Assembly (NCBI GenBank): GCA_036675035.1
Contig: JAKFFO010000226.1
Coordinates: forward strand, 1 to 32,608
DNA from: MESE01 sp036675035
Lineage (GTDB): Bacteria > Pseudomonadota > Gammaproteobacteria > Burkholderiales > Burkholderiaceae_D
DNA: 32,608 nucleotides
Reading direction: 5' to 3'
The notes under the pieces: generated by a model
The model's input: the letters and a program-made list of their open reading frames with translations, nothing else
Databases searched by the model: none
Told to the model about the DNA's origin: nothing
Position numbers and translations under genes: made by a program
Part shown: piece by piece, positions 32,301 through 32,608 of the stretch
Layout: the number at the start of each line of letters is the position of its first letter
How positions within the stretch are numbered: position 1 is the stretch's first letter

Positions 32301-32608
32301 ATGGGTATGCTTCAGGAATTCAAGGCATTTGCGGTAAAGGGCAATGTGGTTGACCTGGCGGTCGCGGTGATCATCGGCGCCGCGTTCGGCAAGATCGTCG
32401 ACTCGCTGGTGCAGGACGTGATCATGCCGGTGGTCGGGCGCATTTTCGGCGGTTTGGACTTCTCGAACTACTATCTTCCGTTAAATAACCAGGCATTGAA
32501 CCTGACGCTGGCGGAAGCGAAGAAGGCCGGCGCAGTGCTCGCCTACGGGAATTTCATCACCATCCTGCTGAATTTCCTGATCCTCGCCTTCATCATTTTC
32601 CAGATGGT
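32301..32608 (+). CDS. mscL: Large-conductance mechanosensitive channel MscL (3' end cut by the window)
   Basis: The first 102 codons are present: MGMLQEFKAFAVKGNVVDLAVAV, then IIGAAFGKIVDSLVQDVIMPVVGRIFGG (TM1 and pore), a periplasmic loop and TM2 GNFITILLNFLILAFIIFQM. Gly-rich AAFGKIV pore helix and the GNVVDLAV N-terminal stretch match E. coli MscL (136 residues); the cytoplasmic helix lies beyond the edge. The channel opens under membrane tension and releases solutes in osmotic downshock. GGAGGG lies 7 nt before the ATG. Divergent from petABC. Confidence 0.96.
   Translation, partial: MGMLQEFKAFAVKGNVVDLAVAVIIGAAFGKIVDSLVQDVIMPVVGRIFGGLDFSNYYLPLNNQALNLTLAEAKKAGAVLAYGNFITILLNFLILAFIIFQM

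Overview
The window is chromosomal DNA from a betaproteobacterium, most likely Oxalobacteraceae (Burkholderiales). This rests on the 16S rRNA 5' end at the left edge (its motif GTAATATATCGGAA is typical of that family) and on gene neighbourhoods typical of Burkholderiales: rpe-gph-trpEGDC, hemA-prfA-prmC, petABC-sspA-sspB. Both placements come from remembered knowledge, not from a search. Almost all of the DNA is housekeeping sequence; no IS element, prophage, CRISPR array or complete restriction system is visible.

Layout. 1-554: start of an rrn operon (minus strand) with a strong promoter and boxA-like leader. 555-3298: enoyl-CoA hydratase, the murein transglycosylase mltA, a 43-residue membrane microprotein absent from a 60-residue ORF cut-off, and apaG. 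3436-8925: rpe, gph, then trpE-trpG-trpD-trpC, preceded by a Trp-rich leader peptide and an attenuator hairpin placed directly after gph. 8972-13869 (minus): an M61 peptidase with an acuI/yhdH-type reductase, then dsbC with a UbiH-type FAD monooxygenase. 13993-16647: tRNA-Phe with promoter and terminator, a cytoplasmic PHB-depolymerase-type esterase under a ribbon-helix-helix regulator with a perfect 26-bp palindromic operator, and a small ABM-domain protein. 16969-21731: an orphan OmpR-type response regulator whose phospho-acceptor Asp is replaced by His, then hemA, prfA, dsbB, prmC. 21750-26254: a degenerate DNA-methyltransferase homologue divergent from an XRE regulator, then tex. 26321-27615: grxD, ubiX and a His/Gly-rich lipoprotein. 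27721-29133: tRNA-Thr with terminator, sspB and sspA. 29257-32055: the cytochrome bc1 operon petABC read leftward. 32301-end: mscL, cut by the window.

How the genes work together. The trp block converts chorismate to indole-3-glycerol phosphate and carries its own attenuation control. petABC forms the quinol:cytochrome c oxidoreductase, and ubiX and the UbiH-like enzyme probably serve ubiquinone synthesis. dsbB and dsbC serve periplasmic disulfide formation and isomerisation. hemA starts tetrapyrrole synthesis; prfA and prmC are a release factor and its methylase. sspA and sspB connect stress transcription with ClpXP proteolysis.

The least ordinary element is the 511-residue protein at 21750-23285. 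It keeps the overall architecture of a type III-like (beta-class) adenine methyltransferase, but its SAM-binding and catalytic motifs have all been replaced within an intact reading frame, and it sits opposite an XRE regulator across a promoter region containing an inverted repeat. Other items of interest are the trp attenuator, the RHH operator, the His-for-Asp response regulator and two small ORFs.
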